From Chondromyces crocatus (GTDB taxonomy: Bacteria; Myxococcota_A; Polyangia; Polyangiales; Polyangiaceae), in contig NZ_CP012159.1 in the NCBI RefSeq assembly GCF_001189295.1, positions 7,208,525 to 7,272,524 of the forward strand: a DNA stretch of 64,000 nucleotides, read 5' to 3'. The translations under genes and the position numbers were made by a program. The notes under the pieces were generated by a model. The model saw nothing but the letters and a program-made list of their open reading frames with translations. It ran no database searches and was not told where the DNA came from. This document shows, one piece after another, positions 1-13,181 of this stretch (position 1 is the first letter of the stretch; every line of letters starts with the position of its first letter).

Positions 1-2319
1 TCCACACACCTGCAGGCCGTCCGTGGCGACGAAGCCGTGCGGCCCGAGCGTGCCGTCCTCCTCGGCCCCTGCAAGGTGATCCCTCAGGAGCATCGCACCG
101 TCCGCTGCACCAGCGTCGATCTCGACATCGACGCCCACGCCGCGGGCTCGGCGACCACGCAGCTCGACCAGCTCGTCGCCGAACTCCGAACCGACGTCCG
201 CGACGCCATCGTCGCCTACCGCGGACCGCACCGCTGGGTGCAGACCCTCGATCCCGTCCAGCTCTCGCCCAGCACCGGCACGCCCTCTCGCCTCCGCCAG
301 CAAGGCACCTACCTCATCACGGGCGGCATGGGTGGCGTCGGCCTCGCCATCGCCACCTACCTCGCCCGCACGGTCAAAGCGCGCCTGGCCCTCGTGGGCC
401 GCTCACCCCTCCCCGCACGAGAACAGTGGAACGACTGGCTCGCCACCCATGATTCCACCGATGCGACGAGCCAGAAGCTCCAGGCCATCCGCGAGATCGA
501 GGCCCTCGGCGGAGAGGTCCTTCCCCTCATCGCCGACGTGACCCACGCCGAGCAGGTGAAGAGCGCCCTTGAGCAGAGCATCGCCAGGTTCGGCGCGCTC
601 CACGGCATCGTCCACGCCGCGGGCGACTTCGGTGGCAACCTCATCGTGCGCAAGTCTCCAGAAGAGACCACCCGCATCATCGCCCCCAAGGTCCACGGCC
701 TCCTGCACCTCGACCACGCGCTCGCCGGTCGCCAGCTCGATCTGTTCATCAGCTGCTCCTCGCTGACGGGTGTCGTCGGTGGTCCTGGCCAGGTCGACTA
801 TGTCGCGGCCAACGCCTTCCTCGACGCCTTTGCTCACAGCCGCTCCGGGCGACCGACGGCCACCCTCTCGTTGAACTGGGACGACTGGAAGGACGTCGGC
901 GCTGCTTTCAAGATCGGCGGCCCTCGCGATTTCGCGGCCTGGCGAGAGGAGCACTACCAGACGGCCATGACCACGGCCGAAGGCATCGAGGTCCTGAAGC
1001 GGGCCCTGGCCCATGATCTCCCGCAGGTCATCGTGTCCACTCGTCTGCTGGGGCCACGCATGGAGGAGCTGGGTCGAATGACCCACGCCGAGGATCTGGA
1101 GCAGTTCGGCCAGCGCTTCCGGACGGCAAGGCCACGCCCCGCGCTCGGTACGACCTATGTCGCGCCGCGCACCCCGATGGAGCGCCGGCTCACCGAGATC
1201 TGGCAGGACCTGCTCGGGGTCGACCCCGTCGGCATCCACGATGATTTTGCCGACCTCGGTGGCCACTCGCTGATCGCCACGCAGCTCGTCTCCCGCCTCC
1301 GGGAGGCCTACCGGCTCGACATCCCCCTGCGCCGCGTCTTCGAATCCCCGACCATCTCCGACCTGGCCCAGCTCATCGAGTCGCTGCTCGTCGCACGCAT
1401 CCAGGAGCTCAGCCCGGCAGAGGTCGCCCAGCACCTCGGCCCGAAGCCAGCCGCCGCAGGTGAGGTCACCACGCCACCACGCCCCGACCAGGCGGCGAGC
1501 CCTCCGGCCGCCCCCCGTCCGCTGGCGCGCCGCTACACCCTGCCCAATGGCCTCGAGATTCACCACCTGGGGAAGGCCGAGACGGACCACTTCTATGACG
1601 ACATCTTCGTCAAGCGGGTCTACTACAAGAACGGCATTCAGCTGGCCCCTTCGGCCACGGTCTTCGATGTCGGCGCCAACATCGGCCTCTTCACCCTCTT
1701 CGTGGGCCAGGTTTGCCCGACGGCCCGCGTTTTCTCGTTCGAGCCGGCCCCCCCCGTCTTCGAGATCCTCCGCAATAACGCCACCCGCCATCAGGTCAAT
1801 GCGACCTTGATCAACACGGGCGTCTCCAACCGATCGAGGACCGCGGAACTCACCTTCTACCCGAGCTCCTCGGGCATGTCGTCGTTCTACGCGAACCTGC
1901 AAGAGGAGCAGGAGGTCTTCCGCGCCATCCTCCACAACCAGCAGCGCGCCGACAAGACCGGCATGGAGAGCGTCATGGAGCACCTCGAAGAGCTGATCGA
2001 GGAGCGGTTCAAGAGCGAGACCTTCAGCTGCCACCTCCGCCCGCTGTCGGATGTGATCCGCGAACACGGCGTCGAGCGCATCGATCTCTTGAAGGTCGAC
2101 GTCCAGAAGAGCGAGCTGGACGTCCTCGAAGGCATCGACCCGGCCGACTGGCCCAGGATTCAACAGGTCGTCCTCGAGGTCCACGACATCGACGGTGGGC
2201 TCGACAAGGCCATGAATGCCCTGCGGGCCCACGGCTTCCAGGTGGTCGCGGAGCAGGACGATCTCTACGAGAACTCGCCCATTTACAACCTCTACGGCAC
2301 TCGCCCTGGATCAGGCTGA
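1..2319 (+). CDS. Type I PKS, C-terminal part: KR-ACP-FkbM-type methyltransferase (5' end outside window)
   Basis: The frame is open from the first base, so this is the 3' end of a larger PKS; KS and AT would lie upstream. A ketoreductase follows its structural subdomain: the NADPH loop TGGMGGVG is near nt 315-340, and the catalytic Ser (SCSSLTG) and Tyr (DYVAAN, near nt 797) are present, so the KR looks active. An ACP with the LGGHSL phosphopantetheine site lies near nt 1255-1275. After a Pro/Ala-rich linker, nt 1540-2310 encode a SAM-dependent methyltransferase of the FkbM family (FDVGANIGLF, then FSFEPAP). An FkbM domain fused behind the ACP is notable because the downstream extender cassette has no stand-alone O-methyltransferase. 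The fused domain may O-methylate the hydroxymalonate-derived carbon or another hydroxyl; the substrate is inference. The dehydrogenase gene follows after about 40 bp. Confidence 0.9.
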   Translation, partial: STHLQAVRGDEAVRPERAVLLGPCKVIPQEHRTVRCTSVDLDIDAHAAGSATTQLDQLVAELRTDVRDAIVAYRGPHRWVQTLDPVQLSPSTGTPSRLRQQGTYLITGGMGGVGLAIATYLARTVKARLALVGRSPLPAREQWNDWLATHDSTDATSQKLQAIREIEALGGEVLPLIADVTHAEQVKSALEQSIARFGALHGIVHAAGDFGGNLIVRKSPEETTRIIAPKVHGLLHLDHALAGRQLDLFISCSSLTGVVGGPGQVDYVAANAFLDAFAHSRSGRPTATLSLNWDDWKDVGAAFKIGGPRDFAAWREEHYQTAMTTAEGIEVLKRALAHDLPQVIVSTRLLGPRMEELGRMTHAEDLEQFGQRFRTARPRPALGTTYVAPRTPMERRLTEIWQDLLGVDPVGIHDDFADLGGHSLIATQLVSRLREAYRLDIPLRRVFESPTISDLAQLIESLLVARIQELSPAEVAQHLGPKPAAAGEVTTPPRPDQAASPPAAPRPLARRYTLPNGLEIHHLGKAETDHFYDDIFVKRVYYKNGIQLAPSATVFDVGANIGLFTLFVGQVCPTARVFSFEPAPPVFEILRNNATRHQVNATLINTGVSNRSRTAELTFYPSSSGMSSFYANLQEEQEVFRAILHNQQRADKTGMESVMEHLEELIEERFKSETFSCHLRPLSDVIREHGVERIDLLKVDVQKSELDVLEGIDPADWPRIQQVVLEVHDIDGGLDKAMNALRAHGFQVVAEQDDLYENSPIYNLYGTRPGSG

Positions 2320-2360
2320 GGGAGCGTGGCGCCGTCCACTTTCACCATCGAGGCCCGACA

Positions 2361-3215
2361 TTGAGCATGAACATCGTAGGCGTTGTAGGTGCCGGCGTGA
2401 TGGGCGCCGGCGTGGCGCAGAACCTGGCCCAGACCGGTCACCAGGTCATTCTCGTCGACATTGACGAGGGGCAGCTCGGCCGCGCCCGAGACACCATCCA
2501 CCAGGGCGTCCGGATGCAGCTCCTGTTCAAGAAGGCCCCTTCGAACGAAGGGCCGGAGCAGGTCCTCTCTCGCGTGGAGACCACGACCGACCTCGAGCGC
2601 CTCACGGCCGCCTCGTTCGTCATCGAGAACGTCACGGAGAAGTGGGAGATCAAGCGCCCGCTGTACGGTGACCTCGACCGGATCTGCGCGCCATCCTGCG
2701 TCATCGCCGCCAACACCTCGGCCATTCCCATCACCCGGATCGGCGCCGCGACGAAGCGTCCTGCCCAGATCGTCGGCATTCACTTCATGAACCCCGTTCC
2801 GATGAAGCGGGTCGTGGAGGTGATCCGCGGCTACCACACCTCCGAGGAGACACTCGAGACCACGCGCGCCTTGCTCACCCGCATGGGCAAAGAGCAGGTC
2901 CTGGTCAACGACGCGCCGGGTTTCGTCTCGAACCGCGTCCTCATGCTCACCATCAATGAGGCGATTTACCTGCTCCACGAGCAGGTCGCCTCGGCGGAGG
3001 ACGTGGATCGCGTCTTCAAGGGGTGCTTCGGACACCCCATGGGCCCCCTGGAGACAGCGGATCTCATTGGCCTGGATACCATCCTTCTCTCGCTGGAGGT
3101 CCTCCACGACAGCTTCAGCGACAGCAAGTACCGCCCCTGTCCCCTGCTCCGGAAGCTGGTCGACGCGGGCCTGCACGGACGCAAGACCGGTCGCGGGTTC
3201 TACCCGTACGGCTGA
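2361..3215 (+). CDS. 3-hydroxyacyl-CoA dehydrogenase-like enzyme of hydroxy/methoxymalonyl-ACP cassette (FkbK type), TTG start
   Basis: About 284 aa. An N-terminal Rossmann motif GAGVMGAG and the family motif NDAPGFVSNR place it in the 3-hydroxybutyryl-CoA dehydrogenase family. In extender-unit clusters such as FK520 and zwittermicin, this homologue oxidises ACP-bound glycerate. The start is probably TTG: a GAGG lies 7 nt upstream of it, whereas the in-frame ATG two codons later has poor spacing. The paralogue at 44754-45620 aligns residue for residue from the TTG-encoded Met (MSMNIVGVV against MSIATVGVI). It is the first gene of the order dehydrogenase, ACP, acyl-CoA dehydrogenase, FkbH. Function within the cassette rests on context as well as homology. 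Confidence 0.9.
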   Translation: MSMNIVGVVGAGVMGAGVAQNLAQTGHQVILVDIDEGQLGRARDTIHQGVRMQLLFKKAPSNEGPEQVLSRVETTTDLERLTAASFVIENVTEKWEIKRPLYGDLDRICAPSCVIAANTSAIPITRIGAATKRPAQIVGIHFMNPVPMKRVVEVIRGYHTSEETLETTRALLTRMGKEQVLVNDAPGFVSNRVLMLTINEAIYLLHEQVASAEDVDRVFKGCFGHPMGPLETADLIGLDTILLSLEVLHDSFSDSKYRPCPLLRKLVDAGLHGRKTGRGFYPYG

Positions 3216-3252
3216 ACTCTCTCAGGAACGCCATCGCTCGAGGAACGCACCC

Positions 3253-3525
3253 ATGTCGGACGCCAAGCAGACCGTCAAAACCTTCATTCTTCGTCACTTC
3301 CGCGGCCATGAGCTGAAGGACGACGAGGACATCTTCGGCTCGGGCTTCGTGAACTCCCTCTTCGCGATGCAGCTCATCACCTTCATCGAAGGCGAATTCA
3401 AGATTCGCGTCGAGAACGACGACCTCGACGTGCAGAACTTCCAGACGATCAACGCCGTCACCACGCTCGTCGAACGGAAGCTCGGCGGGGCCTCCAGCAG
3501 CTCGGCCACAGCCAGCGCAGACTGA
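3253..3525 (+). CDS. Discrete acyl carrier protein for hydroxy/methoxymalonyl extender unit (FkbJ type)
   Basis: A free-standing ACP of 90 aa. The phosphopantetheine Ser sits in GFVNSLFAMQL, the variant seen in ACPs of methoxymalonyl/hydroxymalonyl cassettes rather than the LGGHSL/LGLDSL of modular carriers. It would carry the glyceryl group loaded by the FkbH-like enzyme while the two dehydrogenases oxidise it. The ATG was chosen because the Met lies at the usual distance before the first helix; the longer open frame upstream is the shadow of the dehydrogenase. Its paralogue at 44454-44738 shares the motif and most of helices I-II. It ends in a Ser/Ala-rich tail. Confidence 0.9.
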   Translation: MSDAKQTVKTFILRHFRGHELKDDEDIFGSGFVNSLFAMQLITFIEGEFKIRVENDDLDVQNFQTINAVTTLVERKLGGASSSSATASAD

Positions 3526-3554
3526 GCCACTGGACGCAGCAGAGGGACGCTCCC

Positions 3555-4688
3555 ATGGAATGGACCGATTCGCAAACGACGCAGCGTGAAGCCTTCGACG
3601 CATTCATCAAGGAGCACGTCCTCCCCCATGCCGGCACCTGGGACCGCGAGGAGCGCATGCCCTCCGCGGCCATCCAGGCGCTGGCCGCGACGGGTTACCT
3701 CGGCGCGCTGGTCCCACGAGAGATGGGCGGCGCAGGGTTCGACGCGCTCACGTTCGGACTTCTGAACGAGACCCTCGGGCGAGGCTGTTCCTCGCTGCGC
3801 AGCCTGCTCACCGTCCACACGATGGTCATCCACGCCATCGACAGGTGGGGGACCCGAACGACGCGCGAGCGCTGGCTCCCGGCGTTCGCTCGGGGCGCAT
3901 CCCTGGGCGCCTTCGGCCTCACCGAACCCCAGGCTGGCAGCGACCCGGGCGCCATCGAGACGACCGCCGAGGAGCGAGGGGACACCTTGATCCTGAACGG
4001 CCGGAAGCGGTGGATCACGTTCGGCGAGATCGCCGATGTGTTGCTCATTTTCGCCCGTTGCCAGGGCGCCCCCTGCGCCGTCCTCGTGGAGGCCGACCGG
4101 CCCGGGGTCAGCCGCACGCCCATCCGCGGCATGCTCGGCACCCGGGCTTCCATGCTCGCCGAGATCGACCTCGTCAATTGTGAGGTCCCGCGGGAGAACC
4201 TCCTGGCACGGCACGGCTTCGGCCTGTCGCACGTCGCGCAGTCGGCACTCGACTGGGGCCGCTACAGCGTGGCCTGGGGCTCGGTGGGCATCGCGCATGC
4301 CGCCCTCGAAGCGAGCGCGCGGTACACGGAAGAGCGGGTCCAGTTCGGCACGAAGCTCCGCGACCACCAGCTCATCCGGGCCATGCTCACCGAGATGCAC
4401 GTGCAAACCAAGGCGGCTGCGCTCCTGTGCTGGAACGCCGGACGCCTCAAGGACCAGCGGCACCCCTCGGCGATCCTGGAGACCTCCATCGCCAAGTACT
4501 TCGCCGCGCGCGCCGCCATGCGCGCCGCGACCGACGCGGTGCAGATCCACGGCGCGAGCGGGTGCAGCGCCGATCAGCCCGTCGAGCGGCTCCTCCGCGA
4601 CGCCAAGATCATGGAGATCATCGAGGGCAGCAACCAGCTCCACCAGATCTCGCTCGCCGACTACGCCAGCCGCACCTCCCCCTTGTGA
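3555..4688 (+). CDS. Acyl-CoA dehydrogenase-like flavoenzyme of extender-unit cassette (FkbI type)
   Basis: 377 aa, full length for the acyl-CoA dehydrogenase family, with FAD-binding signatures (FGLTEPQAGSDPG, RKRWITFG) and the C-terminal QIHGASGCSADQPVERLLRDAK-type segment (positions about 4540-4610). In zwittermicin and FK520 pathways this homologue completes oxidation of glyceryl-ACP to hydroxymalonyl-ACP. It is the third gene of the cassette, 29 bp after the ACP gene and 7 bp before the FkbH gene, so it is probably co-transcribed and coupled. The paralogue at 43278-44420 aligns over the whole length but is clearly diverged. Confidence 0.9.
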   Translation: MEWTDSQTTQREAFDAFIKEHVLPHAGTWDREERMPSAAIQALAATGYLGALVPREMGGAGFDALTFGLLNETLGRGCSSLRSLLTVHTMVIHAIDRWGTRTTRERWLPAFARGASLGAFGLTEPQAGSDPGAIETTAEERGDTLILNGRKRWITFGEIADVLLIFARCQGAPCAVLVEADRPGVSRTPIRGMLGTRASMLAEIDLVNCEVPRENLLARHGFGLSHVAQSALDWGRYSVAWGSVGIAHAALEASARYTEERVQFGTKLRDHQLIRAMLTEMHVQTKAAALLCWNAGRLKDQRHPSAILETSIAKYFAARAAMRAATDAVQIHGASGCSADQPVERLLRDAKIMEIIEGSNQLHQISLADYASRTSPL

Positions 4689-4695
4689 GAAGCCC

Positions 4696-5852
4696 ATGAG
4701 CAACGCCAGCACCAAGCAGAAGTCCATCAAGTGCCTCGTCTGGGATCTCGACAACACCCTCTGGGACGGCGTCCTCCTCGAAGATGAGCAGGTCACGCTG
4801 CGACCGGGCGTCGTCGAGACCATCAAGGCCCTGGACGCACGAGGCATCCTCCAGTCCATCGCCAGCAAGAACGATGCGGCCCACGCCTCGAGTCGGCTCG
4901 AGGCGCTCGGCCTCGAGGAGTACTTCCTCCACCCTCAGATCGGCTGGAGTGCGAAGGCTGGATCCATCCAGGCCATTGCAGAGGCGCTCAACATCGGGAT
5001 CGACACGTTCGCATTCATCGACGATGACCCTTACGAGCGCAGCGAGGTCACGTATTCGCTTCCCCAGGTCCGTTGCATCGACGCCGTCGAACTCCCCCAT
5101 CTCCTCGACATGCCCGAGATGAACCCCCGATTCATCACCGAAGACTCGGCCCGACGACGCCTCATGTACCTCGGCGACATCCAGCGAAAGGTCGCAGAGG
5201 ATGCGTTCGCCGGCCCTCCCGAGGACTTCCTGGCGACCCTCGGCATGGTCTTCACGGTGGCGCATGCCCAGGAAGACGACCTCCGTCGCGCCGAGGAGCT
5301 GACCGTCCGCACCAACCAGCTCAACACCACCGGCGTCACCTATACCTACGACGAGCTGCGCGCGTTCATGAACTCCGACGACCACGATCTGTTCGTCGCG
5401 AGCCTCACCGACGTCTACGGTGATTACGGCAAGATTGGCCTCGCCCTCGTCCACCGCACACAGGAGGTCTGGCACATCAAGCTTCTGCTCATGTCTTGCC
5501 GTGTCATGTCACGCGGGGTCGGCACCATCCTGCTCAACCACATCATGGCGAAGGCCAAGCTCCACGGCGCCAAGCTCCAGGCGGACTTCGTCGAGACCGA
5601 TCGGAACCGCATGATGTACGTCACCTATCGGTTCGCCGGGTTCCGCGAGGTGAAGCGCGAGGATCGGTGGACGCGTCTCGAGAATGACCTGTCGCGCATC
5701 CAGGCGCCCCCCTCTTACGTCCAGGTCCACCTCCTCGACGACCCGGCGCCACACCTCGACAACGAGCTTCTGGATCGCGAACTCTCCGGCGGTGCAGCCT
5801 CTCCCGAAGCCAGCGTGACGGCCACCCCCAGTCAGCTCCCTGCGGAGGCCCT

Positions 5853-5856
<4 letters not shown>
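4696..5856 (+). CDS. FkbH-like glyceryl transferase/phosphatase (HAD superfamily, GNAT-like C-terminus)
   Basis: 386 aa. The N-terminal HAD motif DLDNTLWDG is intact, and the C-terminal half carries the GNAT-like fold typical of FkbH proteins (LLLMSCRVMSRGVG, then NRMMYVTYRFAGF). Characterised homologues take 1,3-bisphosphoglycerate, remove phosphate and place the glyceryl group on the dedicated ACP. The start is the ATG seven bases after the acyl-CoA dehydrogenase stop, because the DLDNTLW motif then falls at the usual distance from the N-terminus; the open frame extends far upstream only as a shadow. The stop overlaps the GTG start of the NRPS by four bases (GTGA), implying translational coupling. 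Confidence 0.93.
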
Positions 5857-10051
<4,195 letters not shown>

Positions 10052-10055
<4 letters not shown>

Positions 10056-11677
10056 ACACACAGCCCCTGGAACGAGCACTCGCAGCCTTCCGTGAGGTGC
10101 TCGGCACAGCGCACGTCAGCACGGACGAATCCGCCCGCGCCGCGGCCGAGACAGCCACCTTCGCGACGACCCACCGGATCCCTGCCATCATCAGCCCCGG
10201 GAGCGCGGCCGAGGTCGAGGCCTGCGTGCGCATCGCGCGCGAGCACGGGGTTCCCCTCTATCCCGTCAGCACCGGCAAGAACTGGGGCTATGGCTCCCGT
10301 GTCCCGACGAGTGACGGCGCCATCGTCCTCAGCCTCGCCCGCATGAACCGGATCCTCGATTTCAACGAGGAGCTCGCCTACGTCGCCATCGAGCCCGGCG
10401 TGACCATGCGCCAGCTCGTCGCCTACCTGAACGACCGAGGCTCACGGCTCATGCTGAGCGTCACCGGCAGCACGCCCGACTCCAGCGTCGTCGGCAACAT
10501 CTGCGATCGCGGCTTCGGCGCCGGCGTCAACGCGGAACGCATCGCGCACATCTGCAACATCGAGGTCGTCCTCCCCAATGGCGAGCGGCTCAACACGGGA
10601 TTCGGTCGCTTTCCTGGCGCGCAGACCGCGTCCATCCACCGCTGGGGCATCGGTCCCCAGCTCGACGGCCTCTTCACCCAGTCGAACCTGGGCATCGTCA
10701 CCCGGATGACCATCTGGCTCGCCCCGCGCCCCAGACACCACGAGATCTTCTACTTCCGCCTCCGTGACGAGCGACGCGTCGAGGCCGTCACCGACATCAT
10801 CCGTGACCTCAAGCTGCAGGGCCTCCCGCGCGCCAGCGTGAGCTTGTGGAACGATTACAAGCTGGTCTCCATGAAGGGCCAGTACCCCTGGCAAGAGGCC
10901 GCCGGAAAGACCCCGCTCCCCGAAGCGCTCCTCGCCAAGCTCCGGCGCGCCTGGGGAGGCGCCGCCTGGCTCGGAGGGGGAGCCATCCTCGCCGCGAGCC
11001 AGGACCAGATCGCCGCCGAGCGCGCGGTGATCCGGAAGGCCCTCCACCCTCACGTCGACAAGCTCTCCTTCGTCGGCCAGCGTGCCGCCCGCGTCGCGCG
11101 CCTCTTGCAGCGTCCCGTCCAGCGCCTCACCGGCTTCGACCTGAGCGAGGTCGTCCGCGCTTACGAACAGAGCCCCCACCTCGGCATCCCCATGGAGCGG
11201 AACATTCGCAGCGCGTACTGGCGCAAGAAGGCGCCCCCTCCCGAGCAGACCGACCCCGACCGCGATCGCTGCGGAGCCATCTGGCTCGCCCCGGCGGTCC
11301 CCTCCACGGGCAAGCATGTCGGGACGGCGCTCCGCATCGTCCGCGAGCGCGCGCTCGCCCATGCCTTCGAACCTGGCATCTCCGTCATCTTCGCGACCGA
11401 GCGCTGCGCGAACATCGTCGTCGCGCTCATGTACGACCGAGAGCTGCCTGGCGAAGATGGCCGCGCCATGGCCTGCTACCAGGACATTTTCGATCGCCTC
11501 GCCGCACAGGGCTACCTGCCCTACCGTCTCGGCATCCAGTCTCAGAGCGCCCTCCCGGCCGCGCAGTCCAGCTATGGCACGGTCGTCGGGGCGCTCAAGC
11601 GTGCGCTCGATCCAGACGACATCCTCGCCCCTGGACGCTACGACTTCCGCCACGAGTGGCCGCCCGCGGACAACTGA
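10052..11677 (+). CDS. FAD-linked oxidase of the vanillyl-alcohol oxidase/4-cresol dehydrogenase family, likely oxidative decarboxylase of the peptide terminus
   Basis: 541 aa. The PCMH-type FAD-binding domain is plain: STGKNWGYGSR, then EPGVTMRQLVAYL, then NICDRGFGAG. The C-terminus ILAPGRYDF also matches the VAO family. Members oxidise para-substituted phenols through a quinone methide. The gene overlaps the NRPS stop by four bases, so it belongs to the assembly line. Next to a Tyr-selecting terminal module with thioesterase, the natural role is oxidative decarboxylation of an N-acyl-tyrosine to a 4-hydroxystyryl amide, as reported for the chondrochloren pathway flavoenzyme. That role is inference. 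Alternatives are benzylic hydroxylation or dehydrogenation of the Tyr side chain. No signal peptide is seen. Confidence 0.9.
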
Positions 11678-11687
11678 AGCGCTTCAG
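11674..11687. terminator. 14-bp perfect palindrome containing both convergent stop codons
   Basis: CTGAAGCGCTTCAG reads the same on both strands. The TGA ending the flavoenzyme gene (11675-11677) is one arm, and the TGA ending the opposing dioxygenase gene (11684-11686 on the - strand) is the other. The arms could pair as a very short hairpin, but there is little loop and no U-tract on either side. A bidirectional terminator is therefore only a possibility. Confidence 0.25.
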
Positions 11688-13156
11688 CGGCGGGAGAGGG
11701 GGGCCCATGTCGCGTGGGTCCCGCTGGAGATCCGCATCGGCAGCCGCACCCGGGCGATCGGACCTCGCTCGATGCCTCGGGCATCGAAGATCTGGCATTC
11801 CGACACATCGTTCACCACGTCGGTCGTGAACGTCACGACGTAACCGTCGTCCTCCTCGGTCGCGCCTTTGCGAGGACAGAAGGGCGCCTCGCTCGCGAAC
11901 ACCCCTTTCGGGAAGCGATGGATCGCCTTCGCGCCCGTCTCCACGTCGGTGCGCAGAAGGCCGCTGAAGAGAAAGAACCCAGGCTCCCCCACGGCCGCAT
12001 AGACATAGCGGTGCTTCTTTCCGCCATAGCCCTGGTGAATGGTCGGAAACTCCGAGCACTCGTCGTCGACCGGCGCTTCCTTCGTCTCCCCGGTGGTCAG
12101 ATCGAAGCGCCAGCGATGGCGACGGGTCTTCATGGCGTGCATGTCGAGGCTCTTCATGAACGTCGAGATGGGCGTATCGTCCGGCGTCCGCTCGGGGATC
12201 GGCGCGCCCTGGTGATACCCCTCCAGAATCACCGCATCTCCCTCCTCGTAAGCGTTCGAGAAATGGAGCACGTAGGTGGGTGACGCCATGAACCACCGGA
12301 TGGCCCCCTGGCCGTCGCGCGGGACCAGCGCGAAGCGTGTACCGAGGTCCGGAAAATAACGCGCGCGGTAGGACCCTTGCGCCAGCTTGGCCGGATCCCA
12401 GAAGAGCGGGAAATCACCGATGATGGCGAAGCGCTCGGTGAAGGCCATGTCGTGGGGCAGCCGCGGCCCCGGCAACGGCACCGGGATCACCCGCGCCAGC
12501 GTGCCCCCAGCGTCCGCGATGCCAACGTGGCAGTAGGGCGCTTCCGCCGCGTAGTTGAAGAAGAGAAGCTCGCCCGTCGCCTCGTCCACCTTGGGATGCG
12601 CCGAGATCGTCGCCCCCTTCGGGAAGCTCGGGTGGTGCAGGTTCGCCGTGCCGCGCGGCGCGAGCGTCTCCAGGTCGAGCTGGTACGCCTCACCGCACTG
12701 ATAGAACGTCGACAGGGCCACACCGTGGTGGACGAGGACGTCGGTGCTCGACGCATCCTTCATCCGCGTCCTCGCTCCCCAGCCGTCGCGCTTCGAGAGG
12801 GCGGGCGCTTCGAGGATCCCGGCCCAGAGCGTCTCCCCGGCCTCCAGCTCGGCGAGCAGCCCCTCCGTCTTCACGAACCGGTTCCGGTAGTCGGCTTTGC
12901 CTCCCTCGAAGCGGATGGCGTGGAGCATCCCGTCACCATCGAACGGGTGATAGCGGCCCGTGAGCGCATCGAAGAGGGGGTTCTCGGTGTTCCGCAGGTA
13001 GACCCCTTCCAGATCCGCCGGGATCTCTCCCGCTACGACGTCGAGATCGTAGGCGTCGACCTCCACCGTGTTCGGGCGCCAGGCCCCCGTGCGGTACGGG
13101 TGCGGATCCTCCGCAGGCAGCCGGGAGGTGTACTGCTTCACGATCTCGACGCGCAT
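11684..13156 (-). CDS. Carotenoid oxygenase (RPE65/lignostilbene dioxygenase) family protein
   Basis: 490 aa. The family signature FDGDGMLHA is near the N-terminus. The four expected iron-binding histidines can be assigned to SAHPK, LPHDM, LHFSNAYEEG and the C-terminal GTHATW. These enzymes cleave a C=C bond of apocarotenoids or of hydroxystilbenes/isoeugenol-like phenylpropenes with non-heme Fe(II) and O2. The ATG is preceded by a strong GGAGAGGAG-type ribosome site; the frame continues upstream without support. The thiolase gene lies 25 bp upstream on the same strand, so the two probably form an operon. No carotenoid biosynthesis genes are nearby. The flavoenzyme next door may make a hydroxystyryl group, so a role on that double bond is conceivable but speculative. 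Confidence 0.88.
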   Translation of the reverse strand: MRVEIVKQYTSRLPAEDPHPYRTGAWRPNTVEVDAYDLDVVAGEIPADLEGVYLRNTENPLFDALTGRYHPFDGDGMLHAIRFEGGKADYRNRFVKTEGLLAELEAGETLWAGILEAPALSKRDGWGARTRMKDASSTDVLVHHGVALSTFYQCGEAYQLDLETLAPRGTANLHHPSFPKGATISAHPKVDEATGELLFFNYAAEAPYCHVGIADAGGTLARVIPVPLPGPRLPHDMAFTERFAIIGDFPLFWDPAKLAQGSYRARYFPDLGTRFALVPRDGQGAIRWFMASPTYVLHFSNAYEEGDAVILEGYHQGAPIPERTPDDTPISTFMKSLDMHAMKTRRHRWRFDLTTGETKEAPVDDECSEFPTIHQGYGGKKHRYVYAAVGEPGFFLFSGLLRTDVETGAKAIHRFPKGVFASEAPFCPRKGATEEDDGYVVTFTTDVVNDVSECQIFDARGIERGPIARVRLPMRISSGTHATWAPLSRR

Positions 13157-13181
13157 GCTGGCTCCTCTCCTGCGCCCCTCT

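Noticed and set aside
403-2232. Long open frame antisense to the PKS C-terminus
   Set aside because: Shadow of a high-GC gene; no recognisable domains, and the + frame carries KR, ACP and methyltransferase motifs.
11684-13156. Carotenoid pigment cluster
   Set aside because: Only a single oxygenase-family gene; no phytoene synthase, desaturase or cyclase nearby.
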